The notes below the pieces were generated by a model that searched no databases, was not told the DNA's origin, and saw only the letters and a list, made by a program, of their open reading frames with translations. The position numbers and the translations under genes are program-made. Shown here in pieces: positions 35,450 through 48,114 of a stretch of DNA of 64,000 bases (position 1 is its first letter; every line of letters begins with the position of its first letter). The stretch covers positions 2,728,001-2,792,000 of the forward strand of contig JAJTUQ010000001.1 of NCBI GenBank assembly GCA_021399445.1, in the 5' to 3' direction. The stretch is from Xylogone sp. PMI_703. Taxonomy: Eukaryota; Ascomycota; Leotiomycetes.

Positions 35450-36583
35450 TTAAGAACCAACAATGCTTCCACCGTTAGGATGCAGACTCTGGCCAGAGAT
35501 GAAGCTACTATCAGGACTAGCTAAGAAAACGAAGCACGTAGCAACCTCGGATGGTTGACCAGGTCGACCCATTGGCGAGGTAAATTCCTTCATAGATTCT
35601 TCCGACATTGTGCTGGGAATGAGTGGTGTCCAGACTGATTCATGTCAGTATATTATACGTCTCTCGAGAAGAGGAACACTTACTTGGGCCTGGACAGACA
35701 GCATTGACTCTAATGCCTTTTCCTACTAGCTGATTCGATAGACCCCTGGTGAATGCCACAATGGCACCTTTAGTAGATGTATAATCGAGCAGATCAGGGC
35801 GTCCTATATAGTGATTTATTGAAGCGCAGGTGATGACCGAGTCGCCGGGTTTCATATGTGGGACTGCGTATTTCGAGAGGTAGAAAAATGGATGAATGTT
35901 GGTATTGAATGTGTTAATCCACTGCTCTCTGAAGAAGTCATCAGTAAATACCCCGATAGGAGAGTTTTCGGGATGACTTACTCAGATAATTCCTGGATGC
36001 TCTCCTTTTCCATCTGTGCTCCGTGATTCAGCACTAGGATATTGATCTCTCCCATGTTCTTTAGGGCCTGCTCCACGACATCTTTGCAAGTCTTTGCACT
36101 CCTTAGATCTGCAGAAATTAGATCTACTTTGCCTCCTCTTTGCTCTGCAGCCCTCTTCGTTTCAAGAGCATCTTCCTCTTCCTGGGGCAAATGGACTATG
36201 GTACTGGAAGCTCCTTCGAGGGCATAGAGAATGGCAATAGCACGACCGATACCACTGTCACCACCAGTGATCAATGCCTTCCTGCCTTGAAGCTTCCCAG
36301 CAGGTTTATAATCCTGGTAACCTCCGTCCGCGGTAGGTAATTGATCGTTAACTGGCTGCTTTGGCATATCACCTTGGTGTCCAGGAGGTGCTTGTCTATG
36401 GACAGGAATCTGGTGGCCTATAGGGTAATCTTGGTAAGTAACAGTATTGAACAATGTCTCAAGGTCTTGTGTCTCCTCCACCTCTGGATATATCAAGAAA
36501 ATCTCACCTTGCTCGAAGTGCGAACCCGAGCTAGCATCATCAGAGCCTGTAGCTTTCTTGGCTATATTCTTTGCCGCATCCAT
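35450..36583 (-). CDS. Short-chain dehydrogenase/reductase
   Basis: NAD(P)-dependent oxidoreductase of the classical SDR family, in the subgroup with an N-terminal extension of about 70 residues before the Rossmann fold (YghA/YhdF and glucose/ribitol dehydrogenase-like); the substrate is unknown. Exons by my reading: 36508-36583, 35982-36429, 35684-35928 and 35450-35634, giving 317 residues. The cofactor loop reads ITGGDSGIGRA near residue 80, the NNAG element appears as LNHGA, the catalytic Ser lies in ITCASINHYIG, and the Tyr/Lys pair in YTSTKG near 223. The C-terminus ends GQSLHPNGGSIVGS, as usual for the group. The 78-bp intron 36430-36507 is in frame and stop-free; without it 26 extra residues appear that do not look like the family. 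The start at 36583 (MDAAKN) is preferred to 36622. Confidence 0.9.
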
Positions 36584-39247
36584 CTTTGTGAGGTATATTT
36601 GAGTTATGAATGTGATTCTCAAGTTGGAGGCTGAAAAGAAAAGGGTTTCGGGGGCGCAGATGTCTGATGGGATGTTGATATTGATTATATCACTCTCCGG
36701 ATTGTCATCTTTAACAAGAGCCCATCAACAAGTGAGGCAATAGTGAGGTAATATGGGGAGGCCAGCGTGCAAGCTCATTGGCTCACAAAATCCCCTAGTT
36801 TCGTCATCCTCGAATTGTTCCAAATTGCATCTCATTTTGAAGTTCGTTATCCAGTGTCGATTTATTCCACCCTTGACGTCACTCTTGCTGCATATGTAAC
36901 TCGCAGCCGCCACAACGCAGTACTATCCACAAAGTGTGCAAATCACTATTACCTTAACTCAATTCTACTGTCATCTGGGCATTCTCTTCAACCTCATTAC
37001 AAAGACTCTTCTTTGCAGCACTGCTACATCATATTGAGAGTTGAAATAAAGACGTCATAGCCGAGCTTGGAGATGATGTAAGGCTGGAGAACTTCAAAAG
37101 GCACCTAACGGTGATTCACACTTTCAAGAACCCATGCAATAACATATTCTCGAGCCAGATCTAGACCGACGGGTGTCTCCCGGGACTACCCAAGTAGATT
37201 TAGTAGTTCCACTGGGTTGGTAGATAGTAGTAGTCAAAAATCTCTTGTGTCGTAGCACTAATCGGACCACAGGAGAGTTCCAGATATGCTTGACTACAGA
37301 GACTGTAACGAACCTACAAGGAGTGAAGTATTTATTCTGAGTAGTCTGGAACAAAAAAAGGGTGGATGGAAATCTGAACAGGGGCGTAATGATCCTCTTG
37401 TGATATAATAAGGTGGAAATATGCTGTTTCGTCCCCTAAAATAATCCTCTCGATGATCACAGATCCATTTTGAAGTGCGCATACGCCTTGTTCTAATGCT
37501 GCAACTATATAAAAGGAGCTCCCCTCACAGGTTACTTCGAGCGTGTTTCGCCACCCATTACTTCTGGTTGTTGTTGCCTTGGGATATGAGAATCACATTC
37601 CACCGTTTGAACGTTTCGATGCGCCCCTATCAAAAGGTACGAGCTTACCAAGGCACCTATTAGGAGTTTGATCCGATAGCAGATTTATGTACTCTAGTAC
37701 TCTGTAAATCAATGATCATTACGGCTAATCAGACATCTTCTCATCATTTTAATTAATACGATAAACTAGACGGAACATACAATTGTTGTGTACGATCTCG
37801 ACAATTGAATCAGCTGAAAAGCAGCAAAGACTGAATAAAGCTTAACGCATCGCGGGAAGGCAACGACCAAAATTCGTCCTATGGAAGAGAAACCTTTAAG
37901 GACGTCTAGATAAAGCGGTGTACACATCTTAGAAATACGCATGTTTTATTATATGGATCTAGATTGTAATGAAATAGAATAAATGCAATGATCTTGGAGT
38001 AGGCCAGAATATGCTACTGCCTCATGCCTCCCATACAATCTATGATATTGATATTATTAATGAGAAGTTGACAGTCATCGACGGAAAATGTCCTTTGGCC
38101 TTTACATTACCCACCTTGTTGCCTCACTCCTCCATTGTTCCCGAGTATTTACATACTCTAGACCTTTCACTTCCTGGAGCAGCCTTCTCGAAATCGACTG
38201 GCTTCTTACGTGAAATTGACATTAGAGTACAGTGGTAGTAAAGCAATGCTATGAAGGTACCTCGCTTCCCTGGAGGCAATTTCCGAAACTTGCGAGTACA
38301 GTTTGCCTAGGTGCAGCGAAGAAGTTAGGATTATTAAATGAGAATATTTAAGCCCCGCATTGTCAACTCAAGTTTCACTCTTTCTAGATAGATGGTTTGT
38401 TTTGCCTTGACCCAAAATTTCTATATCATGGTTCAGTCAGGTGTTACTAGATGTGGATGAGCCATGATATTCGAAATAAAAATATAATTATTTCATACTA
38501 TCAAGTGGCTGTTTTTGTAACGCCTTATTCTAACGCTGGAGAGGCACTGGAATCGGGATACCCTTATTATTGGCTCTGGATGATAATACAAAGCGAAGGT
38601 TTTGTTTTGAGGCAACCCAAAAGTTCTATAGATTGTGAGATCCGTTCACCTCACTCCCCCATAGGGTGCGATAAGTTATCGCTGCATCCGTATGGGGCTC
38701 GCTGGCACGTCCAAAACATACCGTACCAGCCGTTGCCCGTCTTTACTTTATGTGCCACGCATACCCCTCGGATATTTCTCGTTGCCTAACTACTTGTCTT
38801 GCCACACTATCAATCATGACATCAGTTGCCTTTTTTATCCTACTTTCAATTTCCGATCAAAGCCCACGCTATCTTCCAATCACTTCTAGCCAACATTATT
38901 GATGCAGATACTTGGCCCGTTGAAGCATGTGTCGATATTTTCTTTTCCTGACTCCCTGATTGCGGGTTGCTACAGAGTCCGAATCCAACATCATTCAGCT
39001 TGGTAGGGGTTGATTTGAACACACAAAAAGGCGGGGTCACAATGTAGTAATGCCCGAAATCTCAATGCTGCGACTCCACCTATTCGAGAATAACGTGATA
39101 GACTTGATATTACTCCAGCTATCGTATTTAGGTGTTTAGTTTGGTATTGGTAAGGCAATATGAAATCTGGCTACCTGTTGGCTTCATTCATTGTGCGCAA
39201 ATCATAACTGGTTGAACATTAGCGGTACCTCGGCGCTCTACAGGCTA
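36584..39247. other. AT-rich intergenic, no gene supported
   Basis: Promoter side of the SDR gene, then short frames only. A 75-codon plus frame at 38011-38238 is mildly protein-like but isolated. Nothing else recognised. Confidence 0.45.
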
Positions 39248-39336
39248 TTTTCCCAATATTTTCCCTAGGTTTTCCTAATATCTTCCCCATGTTTTCCTAA
39301 TGTTTTTCCTAATGTTTTCCTAATGTTTTCCCAATA
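39248..39336 (+). repeat. 11-bp minisatellite, 8 units
   Basis: Consensus TTTTCCTAATG with variants ending CCAATA, CCTAGG and CCCATG. Seven units are 11 bp and one is 12 bp. The plus strand is pyrimidine-rich. A perfect hairpin follows about 90 bp downstream. Confidence 0.9.
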
Positions 39337-39422
39337 TAAAAAGGAGGCAGCTAAATAATATTGTGTTTAAAAAAAGGCAAATAAAAGTATGCATATGGTC
39401 TCAAATCCCATGGTTAAAACCT

Positions 39423-39450
39423 ACCGCCCTTGATCCTGTGCAAGGGCGGT
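39423..39450. repeat. Perfect 10-bp inverted repeat with 8-base loop
   Basis: ACCGCCCTTG at 39423-39432 pairs exactly with 39441-39450. It is G+C-rich in an AT-rich setting. It is not next to a gene end I can support, so a terminator role is not indicated; it may belong to an old element. Confidence 0.7.
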
Positions 39451-39953
39451 TGCCTGCATCTGGCTACTGTTAATGTTAAGCAAAGTGGGCATCTGGTTCG
39501 CAAAATTGCAATCTACATTCAATCATTCAGCATTGTCTACCCACTCCCTGGTATGGGCCAGCAGCTGATTGCGCAAACTGTTGGCTTCTGGGCACTTAGC
39601 TTCTGGCTCGTATGGCTAAGGTGGGTTTCAAAATTGTTCCTGCTGCGCGACCGCCTTATCGGACGCCCGTGATATTGCCTTGATACTTTGCCTCACGAGT
39701 CACATTGGTTGATACCCTCCCTACCTCACATTGGTTTGCAAAATTCCAAGATACGGCTTATATAATATCAATCTGTATACAATTGTATATGATATAAGCT
39801 GCTTTTATTTCCATTTTTGCATTCGAGAGAAGAGATCATGTCTATTCAAATACATTCGAGCATTGTCTCATTTACTGAAGTATCTTTGGTGCTGAGCTCA
39901 CTTTATTTCCCCAGGATAGTGGATACCGACTCTAAATTTCTACCTATGAAGAC

Positions 39954-40365
39954 ATGTCTCAATCTCCGGCATCTACAGAAGCAGTAAATGGTTCAGCCAT
40001 CGAAATGTACGGCTTTTTCTTTCTTTCATTCCATAATATGCCTAGGCTCTCATTCAAACTACTATAACTTAAATACAAATCTATTCCGCTCCTTTCTTGG
40101 TTTTATACAAAGCAAGGACAGAGCGGTTTGCGCCTCCCAATTAGAAAACACGTAGCTAATGACTTTCATAAACTATAGGTCCCTGGACCAAGCACTGCCA
40201 CAAAGCCCACCACGTACGAGGGAAACATATTCCCTGAATCGGTTCCTCTACGATAACGCGACTCGACCACTCTTTCAAGTCCATCCTCCAGTCGGTACTC
40301 GAGACAATAACGAGACAAAAGTGCTATTGGCAGAACTTGAACGTAAGATCGATCCAAAACACTAA
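39954..40365 (+). CDS. Possible 79-residue small protein
   Basis: Two exons, 39954-40006 and 40179-40365, joined across a 172-bp intron (GTACGG...ACTATAG). The result starts MSQSPASTEAVNGSAIEMSL and ends in a charged segment (ETKVLLAELERKIDPKH). The splice keeps frame and turns the upstream frame into a short acidic, Ser-rich lead. No domain, signal peptide or membrane segment. I do not recognise it. The case rests only on frame, a plausible intron and protein-like composition. Confidence 0.35.
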
Positions 40366-41138
40366 TTTGCGACCAGTAATGGCATTATATGCCGGTCGAT
40401 GATGATTTATGCTCTTTGTTTTTGACTACTCTCATCCTCGTCTCATATCCGTAACGCCTACTACATCGCATGATCCAATGCTGTCTCTACGTGTGCATCA
40501 TCTACAGCGAGTTCCACAGGGCGTTCCCGCACTGACTTTGTTGTGCACTGTCCCTAGTTTCTCGGGACGAGGCGACAGCGATCATACCCCGGATTTCCCA
40601 ACTCTGCGGGTCCAGAAGCACGCAACCTAGCTTGGAACGTGCCTGGAACCGGGCCGTTGCCTGTGTCTGAAGAACCTGCAACTTCCCGACTGCTGGATTC
40701 CTTCTTGCACAAGGTCCCACGACCACGTCCATGCTTTACGAAGTGGCTATCATCGTCTTTACAATTTTCATCAGGCGCGCCTTCATACCTGAGAATGTCA
40801 CGGTGCCGGTTATGGCGCCTGGAATTTTGGCTACATAGCCAGGTATCCTTTTGCCGGCTCCCTGGAACGCAATCATTCGTTTGCCTTTAAGGTGACTCTC
40901 ATGCACGTCATTTGATAGGGTTTTATTTTCAGGGAAGCAATATGCGCACTACGCATCGAACCAGAGGCAGTGATTACATATGACGAGAATAGATGATTTA
41001 TTTTAGACAGCTTAACTCATACGCATTTCCTTACAGAATATTTACAATATAACGCTTCATTTCTCTCACATATTTACCAGCTACTTAATTTTATCTCAAT
41101 TCGTCGTTATTCTTTTATCGCTGTCTTTTTTCTGGGGT
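40366..41138. other. Intergenic, no gene supported
   Basis: Two adjacent short plus frames (40409-40630, 40639-40890) without recognisable domains. From about 40950 it is the AT-rich 3' flank of the xylanase gene. Confidence 0.45.
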
Positions 41139-42533
<1,395 letters not shown>

Positions 42534-42625
42534 ATTGAACAAGGGGCTTGGAGTTCTTGGGAGACAAGCGTTGGGGAAGGTCTTCACTTGGCAGACAGGT
42601 ACGCAAAGCTGGGATGGGCTACTGC

Positions 42626-42632
42626 CTTTATA
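42626..42632 (-). promoter_or_regulatory. TATA box of the xylanase gene
   Basis: TATAAAG on the minus strand, about 95 bp upstream of the xylanase ATG at 42533, a usual distance for an inducible fungal gene with a short leader. Confidence 0.5.
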
Positions 42633-43047
42633 CTTCCAAGAAACGGCAATTAAATCTTAAAGCTTGTGCAATTGCCAAGGTACTTGGCGCAATCATAGTA
42701 TTCTACAAGCACGCTCTTGAGTTCGGAATAGCCCATCAATAACCAGCCTCTAGCTGGATATGATCAGACGAGAGTGAAGCTATCTGAGGTCGAGCATGGG
42801 ATAATTTGCCTGTATGAAATAGCGAATTATAAGATTTGGCTATGTCGGGTAAATAGAGGTTAAATGAAACCTCCACCACTAAGTGATGTATTTATATTGG
42901 AGTCAATTTGGATGCTTGCATCGGCATACATTAGGATAATTTTGCTAACGTGCTAAGTGGAGTTACACTGTCTGCAATGGGCTGATGCTTGATATATTTG
43001 GGTCAAATGCCGGAGTGAACTTTCAATAGCTGCCTCGGTAATCTAAT

Positions 43048-43062
43048 CCGGGGAAACTGGGG
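43048..43062 (+). promoter_or_regulatory. Paired CreA-type repressor sites
   Basis: CCGGGG (43048-43053) and CTGGGG (43057-43062), both fitting the SYGGRG consensus of the carbon catabolite repressor CreA/CRE1, lie three bases apart about 520 bp upstream of the xylanase start. A GGCTAA at 43187-43192 matches the XlnR/XYR1 core. Closely spaced CreA sites are the arrangement reported as functional, but short motifs also occur by chance. Confidence 0.35.
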
Positions 43063-46000
43063 AAGTGGCAAGCTTTGGTGCTTGGACATGGCGGATGTCA
43101 GAATATCCGCCACTGGATCTATCCGGCCCGTTATGCCTAGTTACGATCTAGAGATTCAGGACGTCTGACCACGAACCATGAAGATTGGCTAATATGAGGT
43201 CCTCATATGTCTTCGGCGGAACGGCAGGCGGTTGATTCGTAAAGGTGTCGGAGAGATATAAAAAGTCGTAGCAGTATTAGAGTATTGGCTTCAATCACTA
43301 AAACCGTGGGTGCTTACTCGGTTTAGAATGTCGTATGTTTAGCTCTGTTGCTCGGGGGATGGAACTGAGCGGGCAGCATAGATGGGGCTGAATGAAGCAA
43401 TCCAGAGAAGACTGGACGAAGCAATGAAGATGGAATATATGACATCTCTGTAGCAGATCGCAAAGACATCGAATATTCATCCTTCTTATTACTTACTGAT
43501 TTATCCATGACGCATGTGCACGTGTACTCAGCGTCAGCGTCTACTATGGATGCTCCTCAGAAGTCTGTTCCACGACCAAATCCTTTAAACAAGCAACTTT
43601 GACGAGTGAGGCTGAAAAACACTAAGATAACTCTAGATTTGTTCTAGCTAGTCATAAGCAAATAACACCCAGTGAGGTGACTCCTTTTAGAAATTGGTTG
43701 CTCTCAGCTTCTAGTTCCGAGATGAGACATCTCGGGATTACGTGTCTGGTCCGGCAGCTGAATGAGAGCTGACGAAACGAGGACTTGTCAGTTCTCGCAA
43801 AAGGTGCTCTTTTGATATCTGGGAGAGATAAAGTTGCTGAAATCTGACTATAGTCTGACTGTATTATGACTTTCTGATGTTATGCTTGTTTGGTCAAGAA
43901 TCTTACAACCGGCCGCGCGTCATAAGAACCGAGGAAGTGACCCCGATTATGTACAGTCCAGAGTCGCGCCAAAATATCTAACCACTCCTTTTGGGCGATA
44001 TGACCCGGGCAGTAAAAGCCGTGGTCAGTGGCGAAAAATCCCCATGAACATGAATAAGAAAATAATCGGATGGCGTTTGCTTGTTACAGCACCGGTATTG
44101 CACACCCCTCTTTTAACCGGGAGTACGGATGATCCAGTCAGTGCAAACCCTGTCAATAACCGTGAGCTCTCTATCTTAGTTTCTGCTAATTAACTCTAAT
44201 CGCAATCTTGAAATTGGCCTGGGTAGATACTTAACGTCCGAAACCAGAGCGATTCCTCATTTTTGATTCAATATCCCTCAAAGCGCAGAGATAACGTGTT
44301 GGTCGCTGTGAGCGATTTTTGTGAACCCTGCCGGAATCTAGCCCATCTTCTGTGAGGCCGGCGTTTGCGACGTTCCTGAGAATCTGGTAAGCCAAGGGCA
44401 TGGCTTTGGGAGTCGCAGTGGCCAGGCTCTCCAGAAAACGAGTTGGAGGATCTGCTGCAATGCCGGGGGCCGCCTCTTCGCGCGGAGTCTGTTTCGAACC
44501 GTGCATACCGCGAGGTTGTACATGATGTCTGGCGCTTCGAAGCAAGCCCAGAAACATTATGATTCCATGACCAACCCATAAAACAAGGCGGACTAGTCTC
44601 TCAACGGGTGCTGCTGCATTCATCGGTTGCATTAGCCATGAGGATTCACAAGTTCAATACCAAATTCTAAAGCAGCCTACGGCCTTATGACTGAGAGGTT
44701 GTCGTATCATGTCTGTAAAGCCTAGCTGCTTGCAGCATAGCACAAGGCTTTGGAATTAGGAATGCAAATCGATGATCAATTCGCGCGGACAAGCAGCTGA
44801 TTACGAGGCCTCGTACGGGAATTCGAGATTTCTGTTTTGTCCACTCTTCACCGTCTTATTGCACTTCTACCTAAGTGAAATGAGGAAGGGGAGAATGTGG
44901 GGGAAGCAGTTGCTTACCACACCCTCTTTTTCTAGTCCAGTTTTCTTCAGCAATGCCAGCCTCTTGGACAATCAGCCACCAACAAAAAGATACTGTTTCC
45001 TTGCGCTCTCATTTGATCAACCATATCTCCAGACCGCTACAATGAGTTAATTGCTGCCACTCACAACGAAAAGGTGGAAAGTTATATTTTTGGAGTTGGG
45101 TTTCTTTGAGAGCAATACAGTAGAACCGAGAGCCCGCAACCATGTTGTCGGAGCACGAATAACAAATTTACTGTTGTACCTCTCTGTAGGCCGTTGGAGG
45201 CACAGCATCACAGCCAGAAGCCATGAAGAAAGTATGCTTATAACTGCGGGAGCGTACCTGACTGTAGCTTGCTGTACAACATACCGTTGCCCAATATGCA
45301 ATCGCTGTGATCCACGACTGAACCGGTTCGCTGCAGTCCAGAGGCAGTGCAGTTGAAATGCGGTGACAACATGGTTGGTGTTAATGTGAAGCGTCCCCTG
45401 ACCACCTGAACAGCAGAGGAAAGCGGCCACACCACCAGCTGTGCCCCTTCTCAGAGCCGCACAGCGCTGCCTTAGGAAAGACGAAAAATTTTTCTTCTGC
45501 TTTTGTTAATCTGCCATGATGAGTTGTAATGATGATCAGCTACGTATCGATCGTGGCACCAATTTAATGACGAATGTCAAACGATGGCTCTTACAAGTCC
45601 TGATGCACTGCGACTGTAATGTCCTGCCTCGGACCAATAAATAAATGATCGCGGTGCGTAGAAACTGAAGTCTTCGACAGGGACCCTGGACGTGTGGCTC
45701 AGGCGTGCAGAGATCTATCTCTCCGAGAAGCCGTCAGCCTTCCTCATCTTTCCCTGAGTTAGCATCATCACCACTGAAGCGCGCACCTAAGGCTTTGGTA
45801 AGGCCTCGATTGTGTAGATGCGCAGCGGTGGGTTGAACAAGGAAAAAGAAAATAACTCCACGTTTGGTAATCGCTCAAAGTCCGGTACTTCTGATCCCTG
45901 GGTCAAGGTCTCGAATCCTCCGAACTTCTGTCTGGTTGCCGAGAGGTCGCCAAGGCGTCGCATGGTGCGCGAGCGACCTTCCAGAAGGCTTCTGATGCTT

Positions 46001-47069
46001 CCTTGGACTAGCCGTGCACCAGGGGAGGCCTGTGACTGAGCGGCTAGCGCTCTTTAGCAAAATAAGCTCCTTCGTCCAGAACTAGTACAGCAAATGATTG
46101 TTAATTGATCGAGGGATTCAGTAGCGCCGCAATAATGCATCACACACCACGGGGCAGACCTGGCTAGCACGGCTGGCTCATCGTTTGTACTGGCCCACCA
46201 TCTTCTTCCGCTCCCTTTTGTTCCTGGTCCCAACATTATGAGAGGCCAGCAGTGAGACAAGGCATCACTCAAGAAGAGGCCGCTCATGCTTGTATGGCGA
46301 TGCTGGCTCTGCAGAACCTATACGATGTGGCTACGCACACCATCCACAGAACCCGGGGTGCTGGTTCAATCAGCGCACACAACGTTTTAGTGTGGCAAGT
46401 TTGGAGAGTGTGGAGGGTGTAAGGATGTATTGACTCTGAGGCACCATACGTAGACACCCAGGTGACGGATCACAAATCCAAGCCTCTTTATCTCTTGTTA
46501 TGCCGTGCCTTCTGCATGGCGGTAAGATCCTGAAGGCCTTATCAAGGCCAGTAGATATTGAAATAAGACCCGTTGACCCGGTGGGATCTGTAATAGGAAG
46601 TCTTTGCTTGCCTTTCAACGAGAGTAAGGGGGGAGGCTTCCTTAGTTGAGCATACACCGCCAGTCCCAGTCTCACCCGCGGCTCTACAAGTTGTGCTCCT
46701 TAAGCAGGGCGAGATCCCAAGTATCTTCCGCAATGGCAAACTCATAAAAGGCACGGCTCCAGTGCATTCTAATATCGAAATATTAGTTCCGCGCAACAAA
46801 CAGCCGAAGTTATATCGCCTCTGGTGCCGGGGCCGGGATCAACTTGGGCCGGACATTCGTACTTCCATATTGTATTCTTCAACCTGCCAGTTTCGATCCA
46901 CTTGTGTCCTTCGCAGAGGATTCTTATCTATACCAATTTGACTATTGCCATGCACTCCAATCCATCTTCGGTGAGAGCTAACCACGGCTCGGCCTGTAGG
47001 TAAGTGAGATCTCTTCTGCTGTATAAGACTTGATAAACAGGGGGTGTAGGGTAAATAAGCTGACATCAA

Positions 47070-47441
47070 ATGAGTAGTGCCACGAGCACTAGCACTTTGA
47101 CGATGATGTCTGAGCCCTCATCATCCACATCGCCTTCGAAGTCCGAGGCCTGCAAGACGTCAAAAAAGAGAAAGGCAACCTCACACGTCGCCAAACAAGA
47201 AGAAAATTCATTCTCGGACACATCATCACCTGTCTTTGCAGGCCCACCGTCGCCAGCCTCCTCATCGACCACTACCCATACTCCAGACTCCGCAGTCATG
47301 GAATGGGTAGCCTCTGCCGGTTCCACCACCCCTTCTCTCGTCACTACTCTTTGGTCCAGCGTTCCAGCAAGCGAGGAAGCTCATAAAGCTTATATTGAAG
47401 GCGTCTTGCAAGAGCTTGATCCCCAATTGAACCCTGCTTAG
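47070..47441 (+). CDS. Small Ser/Thr-rich protein, unknown
   Basis: A 123-codon frame from the ATG at 47070. The first 85 residues are Ser/Thr/Pro-rich with a basic patch KTSKKRKA that could act as a nuclear localisation signal. The last 40 residues look ordered (AHKAYIEGVLQELDPQLNPA at the end) and resemble the short helical tails of small fungal nuclear proteins. No known domain. The antisense frame over the same bases (47066-47344) is Val/Asp/Glu-rich and is the expected shadow. A spliced upstream exon is possible. Confidence 0.5.
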   Translation: MSSATSTSTLTMMSEPSSSTSPSKSEACKTSKKRKATSHVAKQEENSFSDTSSPVFAGPPSPASSSTTTHTPDSAVMEWVASAGSTTPSLVTTLWSSVPASEEAHKAYIEGVLQELDPQLNPA

Positions 47442-48114
47442 GATGGAAGCTTCTCAGCACTTGCCATTAAGTTATGCCTGCCGAGGAGTGCTCTATGATC
47501 CTCAAATGAGAAACTACCCAGGCGGCTGCGATGCGAAAATGTTCGGTCACATATATCCTTGATCTAAATCAGTTGTTGTATGGTTTTATCTTGCGTTGCG
47601 GGCAAGCTTGTATTATTGAAAAGTTTTGGCGTTGCACGGGTTGTTGATTGTTTGTCTGAAGGGTTGTAGATTGCATGTGATTTCAACTCTGCATTGTAAG
47701 TCACCTTCGCCTAGCTGATTAGCGTTTGACTAATGGACTAGAAGAATAACTTGATATAATCCTTTTATTCTTCTTTAATTTATGTCTTCCTTAGAAGTTA
47801 TTTCATGGAACAATTTGACTAGATCAGTAATATGTACTAAACGGGAGAAGGTCTGGGCGGGAGGAAGAGCTAATCAAAAGTTGGTGTCCGGGTATCCATA
47901 AGAAAACTAGCGGAGGTTGCTTCTGTCACAATCTCGCTGTGAAATAGAAGATGAGAAGAAGGTTCATCATAATGTATTAAAATTATAAAGGACTGATTTC
48001 CGAATCATGAATGCCTACCATGCCATACCATACCCAATGCAATGTCTCTTGTTTGGCGAGACTTTTCCAAAACTCCGTCGCTAAAACAGACAAACCGTAT
48101 AATTTATACAGAAT
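47442..48114. other. Intergenic, no gene seen
   Basis: AT-rich gap between convergent genes (47070-47441 plus and DLT1 minus), presumably both 3' flanks. No feature recognised. Confidence 0.5.

Larger units (their letters stand above)
42534..47069. other. Gene-poor stretch upstream of the xylanase
   Basis: Beyond the xylanase promoter I can support no gene. The longest frame is 44231-44632 (minus, 133 codons), with a hydrophobic segment near its start (LVRLVLWVGHGIIMFLGLL) and a basic remainder; overlapping frames on the same strand make it weak. Frames at 45047-45430 and 46370-46675 have no recognisable features. Nothing else is seen. Confidence 0.45.

Noticed and set aside
44231..44632. 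133-codon minus frame with a hydrophobic N-terminal segment
   Set aside because: Two other frames on the same strand are open over the same bases and nothing distinguishes this one; noted only within the intergenic entry.
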